In this document: positions 48,792-57,316 of the stretch, in pieces
How positions within the stretch are numbered: the first letter of the stretch is position 1
Layout: each line of letters starts with the position of its first letter
The notes under the pieces: model-generated
What the model was told of the DNA's origin: nothing
The model's input: only the letters and a program-made list of their open reading frames with translations
The model's database searches: none
Origin: Sphingobium arseniciresistens
GTDB taxonomy: Bacteria; Pseudomonadota; Alphaproteobacteria; Sphingomonadales; Sphingomonadaceae
Direction of reading: 5' to 3'
NCBI GenBank assembly: GCA_029167225.1
Contig: JARFNK010000023.1
Span: forward strand, 1 to 64,000
Length of the DNA: 64,000 nt
Translations under genes and position numbers: made by a program

Positions 48792-49661
48792 TCAGTAGCC
48801 CGCCACCATTGCCTCGCTTGTCTCCCACAGGCGCCGGGCGGCCTCGTCGTCCAGCGCTGCGGGGGAGGGGGAGAGCACCCGCCGCACATGGAAATAGCGG
48901 CCGTTGCTAAGCCCCGGCTCCTCATCCGTGGCGAGCCAGACGAGTGTGTCGGCGGCGGCCTCCGGCGAAACGGAGCGATCGACGATCGATTCCATATAGG
49001 CGCGCATCGGCCCGTCGCAGTGGCTGGCGAAGTTGCTCGCGACCACGCCGGGGTGCATGGCATGGGCGACGATGCCCCTGGCCGCTGCCCGCCGCGCAAG
49101 CTCCCGCGTGAAGAGGATGTTGGCGAGCTTGGCATGGCAATAGGCCGCCCCGCCGACAAAGCCCTGCGCGAAGGTCAGGTCGTCCCAGTTGATCCCGTCG
49201 CAATGTTCGTGGCCGGTCGAGGAGACGGCGACGACACGCACCTTGCCCGGCCCTCGCACGGCTGCCGCAGCCGCCAGATTGGGCATGAGCTTTTGCGTGA
49301 GCAGGAAGGGCGCCAGATGGTTTGAGGCGAACGTCGCCTCGAACCCCTCGGGCGTGATGACGCGTTCCGCATGGACGCCGCCCGCATTGTTGAGAAGCGC
49401 GTCGATCCTTGGCGCGATCCGGGCGATCTGACCGGCGGCGTGGGCGGTTTCCGACAGCAGGGAAAGGTCCGCGCGGATCATGGTGAAGTCGGCGCCCGGC
49501 AGCGCGCAAAGCTCCGCTTCGGCGGCAGCGCAACGACCGGCATCCCGACCCACGCCGATGACACGCCATCGCTGCGCAATCAGGGCCTTGGCAGCGGCCT
49601 TGCCGACGCCGGCGCTTGCGCCGGTGACGACGGCTACCTTGGAAATATTGGATGCGTTCAT
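48792..49661 (-). CDS. SDR, retinol-dehydrogenase-like
   Basis: A 289-residue SDR with TGASAGVGKAAAKAL, NNAGGVH, VVAVSSTGH, YCHAK (YxxxK) and AMHPGVVASN. The pattern, including the NHLAPFLLT segment, is close to retinol dehydrogenase/WWOX-type enzymes that interconvert lipophilic aldehydes and alcohols, usually NADP-dependent. Its ATG overlaps the MFS stop by 4 bp, so it is the last gene of a TetR-MFS-SDR operon. An aldehyde-reducing role beside the divergent LuxE/LuxC-like genes would be logical: acid to aldehyde to alcohol. Confidence 0.88.
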   Translation of the reverse strand: MNASNISKVAVVTGASAGVGKAAAKALIAQRWRVIGVGRDAGRCAAAEAELCALPGADFTMIRADLSLLSETAHAAGQIARIAPRIDALLNNAGGVHAERVITPEGFEATFASNHLAPFLLTQKLMPNLAAAAAVRGPGKVRVVAVSSTGHEHCDGINWDDLTFAQGFVGGAAYCHAKLANILFTRELARRAAARGIVAHAMHPGVVASNFASHCDGPMRAYMESIVDRSVSPEAAADTLVWLATDEEPGLSNGRYFHVRRVLSPSPAALDDEAARRLWETSEAMVAGY

Positions 49662-50884
49662 GCCGGTACGGCCTCCATGATCCGTGGGGTGCGACCGAGC
49701 GCCAGAAACAGCGTGGCGCCGACCAGGGTGATGCATGCGCTCAGCATCAGGAACGGGGCATAGGTGCCCCACAGGTTGAGGATGAGGCTGAGTGTCAGCG
49801 CGCCAAGGGCGGCGCCCCCGGCGATCGCCGCGCCCACGAAGCCCATGACCAGGCTGAAGACGCCAAGGCCGAAGCGGCGCGAGACCAGATAGGCGGCGAT
49901 GTCGCCCTCCGCTCCCTGCGCGAGGCCCATGAGCGCAACGGACAGCGCGAGGATCACCGTGGCATCCAGCGGGGATGCCATCAGCGCCATGCCGATGGCC
50001 GGCATCCCCAGCGCCAGCGCGGCGACATGATGGGGCTGCATCCGGTCGAGCGACAGGCCGCAGGCGAATCGGCCCGTCAGCACGCCGATGGCATAGGCTG
50101 AAATCAGCCATGTCGCGGTTTGCGACTGTGCCCCGCTGTCCATCAGCACGAGCTTCATCTGCGCGGAGACAAGACCTTGCGGGAAGTTCACCGCGACCAT
50201 GCCGACGATCAGAACCCAGAAGGCCGGGTTGCGCAGGATCGCGCGATATCGCGACGGCTGGCCGTCGTTCGCCGCGCTGTCCTGATGCGCGTCATGCATC
50301 CCGACATGGGGCGGCGTCAGCAGGACCGCGATCAGGCCGAAGACCAGCGTGACGACGCCGAGCAAAAGATAGCCGTGGCGCCAACCCTCCGCCTCGATGA
50401 AGCCGCCCAGCAGCGGCGCAATCACGGCGCCGACAAGCGGTGGCCCCGTCATCACGATGGAGAAGGCCAGGCCGCGCGCCCGCTCGAAACGTTCGGCCAC
50501 GATACGGGTGTAGACCGGCGATGTCGTCAGCGTGCCCAGCACGATCTGCAGGATCGCAATGCCGAAAAAGGCGCCGATATTCCCCGGTTGGGCAGCAAAG
50601 GCGATATAGGCGAGGGGAGCGGAAAGAACCCCGATCGCGGAGATCGTGCGCACGCCGAAGCGGTCGGTCAGATGGCCGGTGATCGGCTGCGCGATCAGCA
50701 TCAGCATGCCAAAGCTGCCGAGCAGCGCGAATTGGGATCTGGTCCAGCCGAACTCGCCGATCAGTTTCGGCGCGAACAGGCTCATCGTATATGCGCTCAG
50801 CCCAATGCCGAAGCCAAGGCCGATGGTGGCGGCCAGCAACGGCCGCCAGTGCGTCTGAAACTCGCGCCAATAGCCCGAATCCAT
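49658..50884 (-). CDS. MFS transporter, monocarboxylate-porter-like
   Basis: A 408-residue MFS protein with about 12 membrane segments. LTDRFGVRTISAIG is the loop 2-3 signature and GLSLDRMQPHHV the equivalent in the second half. Overall pattern matches the OFA/monocarboxylate transporter group (GFGIGLSAYTMSLFAPKLIG at helix 1). It may import a carboxylic acid or other organic anion, which fits the acid-activating LuxE-like gene nearby. Sits 16 bp after the TetR gene and overlaps the SDR by 4 bp. Confidence 0.9.
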   Translation of the reverse strand: MDSGYWREFQTHWRPLLAATIGLGFGIGLSAYTMSLFAPKLIGEFGWTRSQFALLGSFGMLMLIAQPITGHLTDRFGVRTISAIGVLSAPLAYIAFAAQPGNIGAFFGIAILQIVLGTLTTSPVYTRIVAERFERARGLAFSIVMTGPPLVGAVIAPLLGGFIEAEGWRHGYLLLGVVTLVFGLIAVLLTPPHVGMHDAHQDSAANDGQPSRYRAILRNPAFWVLIVGMVAVNFPQGLVSAQMKLVLMDSGAQSQTATWLISAYAIGVLTGRFACGLSLDRMQPHHVAALALGMPAIGMALMASPLDATVILALSVALMGLAQGAEGDIAAYLVSRRFGLGVFSLVMGFVGAAIAGGAALGALTLSLILNLWGTYAPFLMLSACITLVGATLFLALGRTPRIMEAVPA

Positions 50885-50900
50885 CCTCTCCTCCTCTATT

Positions 50901-51548
50901 TTATCTTGGCTTTATTCCATTGAGGAAGAGCCGAACCGCGGCGCTCACCCAGTCGTCGATTTCTGTGCTGCTCATCGGATTGCCGGAAACCAGCAGGCGA
51001 ACCGGCCCGCCAACGACCATGCTCATGAAGACATTGGCTGCCATGTCCGGCTGCTCGGCGCAAATCGCTCCCGCGTTATCGTGGCGGCGGAACAGGTCGG
51101 TGAGGAACGCGATGACCGGCTTCGCGCCCTGTTCGTAGGACATCGAGAAGATCTGCGGAAAACGGTAGGACTCGGTGTTGATGATCCGCCGCAGGCGGAC
51201 GCCCTCCGGCCGTGAAAGATCAGCGATACGCATCCGGCCGATCGCGACCAGCGTGGCTTCCAGATCCTCCGTCTCGGCCGCGCGCAGTTCCTCGACCGAC
51301 GTTGTGGTCCTGTCGATCGCGCGCTGGACGGTGGCCAGGAACAGGGCCGCCTTGTCCTCATAACGGGCGTAAATGGTGCGTTTCGTCATGCCCATGGCGG
51401 CGGCAACGCCCTCCATGGTCGTCAACTGAAACCCGTTTTCAAGGAACATGTCGAGTGCTGTGTCCAGCAGTTCGGCATGGCGTGCCTGTGCCTGTTCGCG
51501 TGTCGGACGACCGGCGCGGCTTCTGGTGTCTGAAGGGGGTGCTGTCAT
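50901..51548 (-). CDS. TetR-family transcriptional regulator
   Basis: A 215-residue TetR protein. The HTH lies in LDTALDMFLENGF, TTMEGVAAAMGMTKRTIYARY. The start is ATG 51548 or GTG 51554. It is the first gene of the TetR-MFS-SDR minus operon and diverges from the LuxE-like gene by 101 bp, a gap that carries inverted repeats and overlapping promoter-like motifs. It is therefore the likely repressor of both transcripts. The ligand might be the acid or aldehyde substrate of the Lux-like enzymes. Confidence 0.9.
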   Translation of the reverse strand: MTAPPSDTRSRAGRPTREQAQARHAELLDTALDMFLENGFQLTTMEGVAAAMGMTKRTIYARYEDKAALFLATVQRAIDRTTTSVEELRAAETEDLEATLVAIGRMRIADLSRPEGVRLRRIINTESYRFPQIFSMSYEQGAKPVIAFLTDLFRRHDNAGAICAEQPDMAANVFMSMVVGGPVRLLVSGNPMSSTEIDDWVSAAVRLFLNGIKPR

Positions 51549-51555
51549 CTCCACA

Positions 51556-51597
51556 TCATTATTGCCCTTGCCGGATTTTGCGAATCATGCATAATGA
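51556..51597. promoter_or_regulatory. Divergent promoter region with inverted repeat
   Basis: TCATTAT (51556-51562) and ATAATGA (51591-51597) form a perfect 7 bp inverted repeat with 28 bp between. On the plus strand TTGCCG (51568-51573), 16 nt, CATAAT (51590-51595) is a plausible promoter for the luxE-like gene, and the left arm can act as the -10 of the opposite promoter. A TetR dimer bound here could control both sides. Confidence 0.5.
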
Positions 51598-51649
51598 AAC
51601 GTATCAGGTGCTATTAAATGAGACCAGCGGCACTGGCAAGGAGCAGGAT

Positions 51650-53002
51650 ATGGGTGCGGAGGCAGATCGACTGACCGGACTGGTGAGTTCGGAATACAGG
51701 TTCAACATTCCCTATGCGGAATTGCGCGATGCGCAGGTGGCCGCGCTCAACGAACGGTTTCAGGAAAAGAAGGATGTGATCCGGCTTCTGGGTCACCGGG
51801 CGCGGGAAGGCGGCCTTTCGGAGGTGCGGTCACTCGAGGATGCGGTACAGCTGCTCTTCCCGCACACCGCGTATAAGAGCTATCCCGAAAGCTGGCTGAC
51901 GGCCGAGCGCTGGGACAAGCTGACCCAGTGGCTCAACACCATTTCCGCGCATCCGATCAGGCCGATCGACATGGAGGGCATTGCCGACGTCGACGACTGG
52001 ATCGATCGGCTTCAGGCGGTGGGGCATTTCGTGTCCTGTTCCAGCGGGACGACCGGCAAGTCCGCCATGCTCATCGCCTCGCAGAAGGACATGGACTGGT
52101 CGAAGATCGACACCGTTAATGTCTTCGCCTGGGGATCGGGCGTGCAGCCGGAGCAGGATCGCCGCATCATGGGGCTGGCGCCGGTGGCGAAGGTGCCCAA
52201 GAACGAGATCATCGGCGAAGCCCAGCGCGAAGCCTTTGGCGATCCCGCCAAGGCGGCCTTCGCCTATCCCGTGCCGCCGATCACCGTGGGCTCGCTGACC
52301 CGCATGGTCGTTCTGCGCAAGGCCATTGCCGAGGGCACCGCGCTGCCGGGCGACATTGCCGAGCTGGAGGCGACATCGCGCGAACGTCAGGAAGTGATGG
52401 ACCGCGCCGTCGAGATCGCGGCCGACGCACTGATCGAGCATCGCCAGGACAAGCTCTACATCGCAGGCATGTGGAACGCGCTGTATCAGGTCGCGAAGGT
52501 GGTGCGCGAACGGGGATACAGTGCGAAGGACTTCGACGCCGACAATTGCATCTATGTCGGCGGCGGCCTGAAGCGCGCGCAATTGCCGGCCGATTATCAG
52601 GAATTCGTCCACGAGACCTTCAACATTCCAGCCGGCAGGCATTTCCAGAACTACAGCATGCAGGAGCTGAATTCCGGCATGCCCAAATGCCGCGAAGGCA
52701 ATCGCTATCATGTGCCGCCATGGGTGGTGCCGATGATCCTCAACAAGGATGGCGATGCGCTGATCGAGCATGGCTATGACGACGAAATCGAGGGGCGCGC
52801 GGCGTTCTTCGACCTTTCACTCGATGGCCGCTGGGGCGGCGTCATCACCGGCGACCGGATTTCGCTGGACTATCGCCCCTGTGCCTGTGGTCACTCCGGG
52901 CCGTCGATCAGGGACACTATCGCGCGCTATGCCGACCTTGAAGGTGACGACAAGATCGGGTGCGCGGGCACTGTCGATGCATATGTGCGAGGTGTAGCAT
53001 GA
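51650..53002 (+). CDS. LuxE/PaaK-like acyl-protein synthetase (acid-activating)
   Basis: A 450-residue adenylate-forming protein of the LuxE/PaaK type: SSGTTGKS at 131-138 is the ATP loop, LLFPHTAYKSYPESW and FQNYSMQELNSGMPKC are LuxE-family features, and a late CACGHSGP replaces the usual hinge. LuxE activates a fatty acid as acyl-AMP and then acyl-enzyme for LuxC. ATG 51650 is chosen because AAGGAGCAGGAT precedes it; an upstream ATG (51587) has no site. The stop overlaps the start of the LuxC-like gene by ATGA, so the two are translated together. Confidence 0.85.
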   Translation: MGAEADRLTGLVSSEYRFNIPYAELRDAQVAALNERFQEKKDVIRLLGHRAREGGLSEVRSLEDAVQLLFPHTAYKSYPESWLTAERWDKLTQWLNTISAHPIRPIDMEGIADVDDWIDRLQAVGHFVSCSSGTTGKSAMLIASQKDMDWSKIDTVNVFAWGSGVQPEQDRRIMGLAPVAKVPKNEIIGEAQREAFGDPAKAAFAYPVPPITVGSLTRMVVLRKAIAEGTALPGDIAELEATSRERQEVMDRAVEIAADALIEHRQDKLYIAGMWNALYQVAKVVRERGYSAKDFDADNCIYVGGGLKRAQLPADYQEFVHETFNIPAGRHFQNYSMQELNSGMPKCREGNRYHVPPWVVPMILNKDGDALIEHGYDDEIEGRAAFFDLSLDGRWGGVITGDRISLDYRPCACGHSGPSIRDTIARYADLEGDDKIGCAGTVDAYVRGVA

Positions 53003-54426
53003 ACGTTCTGGAAAAGACGCCGCAGGTCGAAGCCGCGGCAGGTCCGCAGCCCATCCTCGTCAACCATTTCGTCCGGGGCGCATTGGTTCAGGGGGGCGCG
53101 GTCAAGCATCGATCCCGCGACCTTGGCGTGGATTTCGCGACGCCGGAGATCGACCTCAACGCGCTGGTGGCGCCGCGCTCGGAATTGCCGCCGCTGCTGG
53201 ACGTGCCGACGAAGGAGATCGTCGATTTCCTGATCGAGGCCGGCCAGCGCATGGACTTCGAGACCAATCCCTATCTGCAGGAAGCGCTTGAGCATACGGT
53301 GAAGGTCAATCCTTTGCCGCGCCGGGTGGTGGAAAACCTGTTCCGCCGCGCCAAGCATTTCCTGACGCGGGAAGGGCTGATGTGCAGCATCGAGTCCAGC
53401 TTTCTCAATCCGGCCGCGCTGGACGGCTGGGTGGAGCGGACCGACCTGCACGGCAATCATGGCGCGCTCCGGGCCTTTCCGCCGCGGATGATCCACATGC
53501 TGGCCGGCAATTCTCCCACGGGCTGTATTTCCTCGATCGCTCAGGGCGCGCTGGTCAAGGCGATCAACGTGTTCAAGATGCCGTCGAGCGATCCGTTCAC
53601 CTGTGTCGCGATGCTGCGGACGATGGCTGATGTCGACCCCGATCACCCCGTCGTGCGCTCGATGTCCGCAGTCTACTGGAAGGGCGGGGACGAGCGGATC
53701 GAGGGTACGCTCTATCGCCCGCAATATTTCGACAAGATCGTTGCCTGGGGCGGCGGCGACGCGATCAAGAATGTCATCAAATATATCGGGCCAGGCATCC
53801 AAATGGTGTCCTTCGATCCCAAGACGTCGATCTCGATGATCGGGCCGGAGGGCTTCGCGTCGCCGGGCGTCATCGAGGAAGTGGCCGACGCCGCCGCCAC
53901 CGATGTCGCCACGATGAACCAGGAAGCCTGCCTTGCGAGCCGCTTCATCTTCGTTGAGGGCGAGCGGGGCGATGTCGAGGAATTCTGCGCCCGGCTGCAG
54001 GATCGGCTGGGTGTCGAGCGCGATACGACGTCCGAATTTGCCCATCCCCTGCCTGTCGAGGTGCGCGACGAGATCGAGATGCTCATGCTGATGGGCGACG
54101 ACTGCAAGGTCTGGGGCAAGCCCGACGGGCGGGGCATGGTGATCCTGACGGACGAGCCGGTCGATTTCCACCCGAGCAACAAGACGGCAAACGTCGTCCA
54201 TGTGCCCTCGCTTGATCATGCGATCCGCTACGTCAATGTCGCGACCCAGACGATCGGCATCTACCCGCCATCGGCGAAGCGCGCGATGCGGGATCGTCTG
54301 GCGAGCGCGGGGGCGCAGCGCGTGGTGCGCCTGGGCGGGGCGGCCAAGCATGTCATGGGTGGCGCGCATGACGGCATGTTGCCGCTGCAGCGCTTCGTCC
54401 ACTGGATGAGCGACGAGGATGCCTGA
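52999..54426 (+). CDS. LuxC-like acyl reductase
   Basis: A 475-residue protein of the LuxC family (ALDH fold). Residues 168-196 (MLAGNSPTGCISS, ALVKAINVFKMPSS) are the NADPH-binding region and Cys311 in MNQEACLASRF matches the acyl-accepting cysteine of LuxC. LuxC reduces the acyl group passed from LuxE to an aldehyde with NADPH. It is coupled to the LuxE-like gene by a 4 bp overlap. No luxA, luxB or luxD is present here, so light production is not implied. The substrate acid is probably not a simple fatty acid, but this is open. A strong terminator follows. Confidence 0.88.
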   Translation: MNVLEKTPQVEAAAGPQPILVNHFVRGALVQGGAVKHRSRDLGVDFATPEIDLNALVAPRSELPPLLDVPTKEIVDFLIEAGQRMDFETNPYLQEALEHTVKVNPLPRRVVENLFRRAKHFLTREGLMCSIESSFLNPAALDGWVERTDLHGNHGALRAFPPRMIHMLAGNSPTGCISSIAQGALVKAINVFKMPSSDPFTCVAMLRTMADVDPDHPVVRSMSAVYWKGGDERIEGTLYRPQYFDKIVAWGGGDAIKNVIKYIGPGIQMVSFDPKTSISMIGPEGFASPGVIEEVADAAATDVATMNQEACLASRFIFVEGERGDVEEFCARLQDRLGVERDTTSEFAHPLPVEVRDEIEMLMLMGDDCKVWGKPDGRGMVILTDEPVDFHPSNKTANVVHVPSLDHAIRYVNVATQTIGIYPPSAKRAMRDRLASAGAQRVVRLGGAAKHVMGGAHDGMLPLQRFVHWMSDEDA

Positions 54427-54483
54427 GAGCGGTTCCGGTCGAGGGGGACGGGTCGCTCTCGGATAACCGATGAGACCTGTCGG

Positions 54484-54520
54484 GGACGGCGCTTGCGAGA
54501 GCAGGCGCCGTCCTTTTTTT
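54484..54520 (+). terminator. Strong Rho-independent terminator after luxC-like gene
   Basis: GGACGGCGC pairs with GCGCCGTCC, extended by further pairs to a GAGA tetraloop (13 bp stem with one G-U), followed by seven Ts (54514-54520). It lies 57 bp after the stop. Confidence 0.92.
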
Positions 54521-54750
54521 GTGTTCGGCCCGGTCGTTTTGTCGACCCGATGCCGACCGAAAGGCCGCCATGCCAATCGCCCGGCATCGCGCGCGCGATT
54601 GATGGCGGCGCGGCGCTTTCCGCGTATGTGAACCCACTCCAGATACGATACCACCATCCAACGTCACGGCCGCGATGGTCTGCGTCAGATATGGCGCCAT
54701 CGGGTGAAGAGCGTGCGCAGCACGCCGGAAAAACAGGTGAGGAGCATTGA
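54521..54750. other. Intergenic region before MFS gene
   Basis: The rest of the 324 bp gap between the luxC-like gene and the MFS gene at 54751. After the terminator there is GC-rich sequence without a supported gene, tRNA or strong palindrome. GTGAGGAG just before 54751 is the ribosome site of the transporter. The promoter cannot be pinpointed. Confidence 0.5.
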
Positions 54751-56088
54751 GTGACTGATCCCGAATCCCGTCCTTCTGCGCCCTCGGAACAGCTGCCTGG
54801 CATGGCGTATCGATCCTATTTTCTGTTCATCATGGTGCTCGTCTCGGCGTCGGTCATCGGCGAACGTTACATGATGGTGGTCATGGTGGAACCGATCCGC
54901 CGCGAGCTGCACCTGAGCGACACGGCCATCGGCCTTGCGAAGGATCTGGCGATCGCGATCATCTACATCCTCGCCGTCATTCCGCTGGCCCGGCTTGCCG
55001 ATCGATGGTCGAAGCGCAAGGTCGTGGCGATTTCCGCGACGGTATGGAGCGTTGCCGTCCTGCTCTGCGGCGGCGCCAAGAATTTCTGGATGCTGCTCGC
55101 CGGGCGGGCCGGCATCGGCCTTGGCGAGGGTGGTTTCACGCCGCCTTCGCAGGCATGGATCGCCGATCTCTTTCCGGTCAAGCAGCGGGCGACAGCGCTT
55201 TCGATCTTTCTGCTCGGCGCCTCGCTCGGCAACTTCCTCGGCCCGGCTCTCGGCGGATGGGCAGCCAAGACTTATGGCTGGCGCGAGGCGTTGCTGTTCG
55301 CGAGCATACCGGGGTTCATCCTGGCGCCGATCGTGTGGTTCACCCTGCGGGATACCCGGCCGGGCCTGGCCGATGGTGCGCCCATTGCGAGGGACAAGCC
55401 AACGCCCTTCATCCAGACCGCGCGCGAACTGCTGGCCATAAAGACCCTGCCGCCGTTGATCCTGGCATCTTCGCTCAATGCGCTGCTCACCATGGGCATC
55501 GTCAGTTGGGCGCCTGCCTTCATGGAACGGACGCACGGCATGCCGGCGGACCAGGCCGGGCTGCAGATGGGCGGCGCGCTCTTCGTGGGCTCGGTCATCG
55601 GGCATAGCATCGGCGGGCCGCTGGCCGATTTTCTCGGGCGCAGGGATTTGCGCTGGTACATCTGGATCCTGATGTTCAGCGGCGCCATCGCGACCGGCAT
55701 CGGCTGGCTGATCCTGACCGGGCCGGGCGGGCAGGTCTTTCCACTGTTCGGCCTCAACCTGCTGATCGGCGGACTGTCGGCGGCGCCGATGATGGCGGTC
55801 GTGGCCGGCCTCGTGCCCGCCCGGTCGCGCGCCACGACCATTGCGGTTTTGATGGTGTCGATCCAGGTCGTCGGGCTTGGTGGCGGGCCGGTGTTCGTCG
55901 GTTGGCTCAGCGACATGCTGCGCCCGGTCTATGGCGAGCAGTCTCTTGGCATGGCGATGCGCTGGGTGCTGCTGGTCGGCGTTCCCAGCACGATGCTCGC
56001 CTGGATCGCAAGCCGCAGTTGCCGGGAGGATTTTGAGTCCATCGGCGGCTGGAACGGCGCCGTGATGAAACATGCGGTCGCACATTGA
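54751..56088 (+). CDS. MFS transporter, spinster-like
   Basis: A 445-residue MFS protein starting at GTG 54751 behind GTGAGGAG. The helix-1 region (YFLFIMVLVSASVIGERYMM), the loop LADRWSKRKVVAI and the GIGLGEGGFTPPSQAWIADLF motif are typical of the spinster-like group that is abundant in sphingomonads and often found in aromatic or steroid clusters. Substrate is unknown; inner-membrane uptake of a hydrophobic acid is likely. A DUF1330-like gene follows 22 bp after. Confidence 0.9.
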   Translation: MTDPESRPSAPSEQLPGMAYRSYFLFIMVLVSASVIGERYMMVVMVEPIRRELHLSDTAIGLAKDLAIAIIYILAVIPLARLADRWSKRKVVAISATVWSVAVLLCGGAKNFWMLLAGRAGIGLGEGGFTPPSQAWIADLFPVKQRATALSIFLLGASLGNFLGPALGGWAAKTYGWREALLFASIPGFILAPIVWFTLRDTRPGLADGAPIARDKPTPFIQTARELLAIKTLPPLILASSLNALLTMGIVSWAPAFMERTHGMPADQAGLQMGGALFVGSVIGHSIGGPLADFLGRRDLRWYIWILMFSGAIATGIGWLILTGPGGQVFPLFGLNLLIGGLSAAPMMAVVAGLVPARSRATTIAVLMVSIQVVGLGGGPVFVGWLSDMLRPVYGEQSLGMAMRWVLLVGVPSTMLAWIASRSCREDFESIGGWNGAVMKHAVAH

Positions 56089-56110
56089 CGGACGGAGAGG
56101 AGGCGAAACC

Positions 56111-56413
56111 ATGCCGGCTTATATGATTTTCACCCGCGAAGGCCCGGTGACGGATCAGGTGGAGATGGACCTGTATAGCGGCTTGAACCGCAGTCATGCC
56201 GGCAGTTTCGTGGAGGACTATGGCCTGAAGCCGCTGACGATCTATGGCGCGCAGGAGACGCTGGAAGGGGAGGGCCCCGAAGGCGTGGTGATCCTGGAGT
56301 TCCCGGACGCCGACAAGGCCCGCGCCTGGTACAACAGCGCCGAATATCAGGCCGCGGCCGAACATCGGAAGAGAGGCGCGCCCTATCGCGCGCTCCTGGT
56401 CGAGGGGCTGTAG
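56111..56413 (+). CDS. DUF1330-like dimeric alpha/beta-barrel protein
   Basis: A 100-residue protein with MPAYMIFTREGPVTDQ at the start, LNRSHAGSFVEDYG, VVILEFPDADKARAWYNSAEY and ALLVEGL. These are typical of DUF1330 proteins, ferredoxin-like alpha/beta dimers of unknown role. The start follows GGAGAGGAGGCGAAACC. It probably shares the MFS transcript. Similar small proteins are often found near degradation genes; no active site is visible. Confidence 0.87.
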   Translation: MPAYMIFTREGPVTDQVEMDLYSGLNRSHAGSFVEDYGLKPLTIYGAQETLEGEGPEGVVILEFPDADKARAWYNSAEYQAAAEHRKRGAPYRALLVEGL

Positions 56414-56455
56414 GCGATAGCCCGGCTGATGAGGATCGCGTTCGGTGAGGACGGA

Positions 56456-57271
56456 ATGATGATGATGAAGATGAAATATCTGGTCGCAGCGGGACTGGCG
56501 TGCGTGACGGCGCCATGCGTTGCCGCCGCCGATCAAGCAACTGCGCCTGCCTCGATGTCTCCCCGGTTGGGACAGGGCTATCTCAAAGGCGGCGTGATGG
56601 CGGACAGTCTTGCGCTGTCACCGCCGCCCCCGGCGCCCGGTTCGGCTTCCGAGGCGCGGGACAGGGAAGCATCGGCGGCAGGGTTGGCGCTCAAGGGCTC
56701 CGCCCGTTGGTCGCTGGCGACACGCGACGCGGACCTGTTTGGGCCGGGCGCAACCGGCGCACTCTCCTGCGCCCTGGGTGTCGATATCAGCGCGAAAACG
56801 ACGCCTCGGCTCGACCGGCTGTTGCGCAGGACGATTGCCGATCTCGGCATGTCGACCTCCGCCATCAAGCATGCCTTCAACCGCGAGCGCCCGTTCACGG
56901 TCAACCGCCAGCCGACCTGCACGCCCGACTGGGAGTCGATGCTGGTGAAGGATGGTTCCTATCCCTCTGGCCACAGCGCGATCGGCTATGGCTGGGGCTT
57001 GATCCTCGCCGAATTGCGTCCCGAACGTGCGGCTTTGCTGGTCGCGCGCGGGCGGGCCTTTGGCGACAGCCGCCGCATCTGCAACGCCCATTGGCTGAGC
57101 GATATCGAGGAAGGACGCATCGCGGCGGCGGCGACGGTCTCTCGCCTCAACGCTGACCCGGCATTTCAGAAGGATCTGAAGGGCGCACGGGCGGAACTGA
57201 AGCGCGCGAAGGCACAGCCGCGCGATTGCGACGGCGAGCGTGCTGCGCTGTCCCTTACCCCCACGCCTTGA
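56456..57271 (+). CDS. PAP2-type class A acid phosphatase, secreted
   Basis: A 271-residue protein with a signal peptide (KMKYLVAAGLACVTAPCVAAA, cleavage near residue 25). All three PAP2 motifs are present: KHAFNRERP (K-x6-RP), PSGHSAIG, and SRRICNAHWLSD (SR-x5-H-x3-D). It is a periplasmic, non-specific phosphomonoesterase of the PhoC/PhoN type. The first ATG of a run, 56456, follows GAGGACGGA. It does not obviously belong to the surrounding catabolic pathway; it might release phosphate from organic substrates. Confidence 0.92.
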   Translation: MMMMKMKYLVAAGLACVTAPCVAAADQATAPASMSPRLGQGYLKGGVMADSLALSPPPPAPGSASEARDREASAAGLALKGSARWSLATRDADLFGPGATGALSCALGVDISAKTTPRLDRLLRRTIADLGMSTSAIKHAFNRERPFTVNRQPTCTPDWESMLVKDGSYPSGHSAIGYGWGLILAELRPERAALLVARGRAFGDSRRICNAHWLSDIEEGRIAAAATVSRLNADPAFQKDLKGARAELKRAKAQPRDCDGERAALSLTPTP

Positions 57272-57316
57272 CGCTGACAGATTGGACGGCTGCGGTCGTC
57301 GGAAGGAGCCCAGAAC

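Noticed and set aside
52999-54426. Bioluminescence operon
   Set aside because: LuxC and LuxE relatives are present but no luciferase (luxA, luxB) or acyltransferase (luxD) genes occur in the window.
52927-54657. Long open frame on the minus strand opposite the LuxC-like gene
   Set aside because: Antisense to a gene with strong family motifs, runs through the terminator at 54484, and has no domain or ribosome site.
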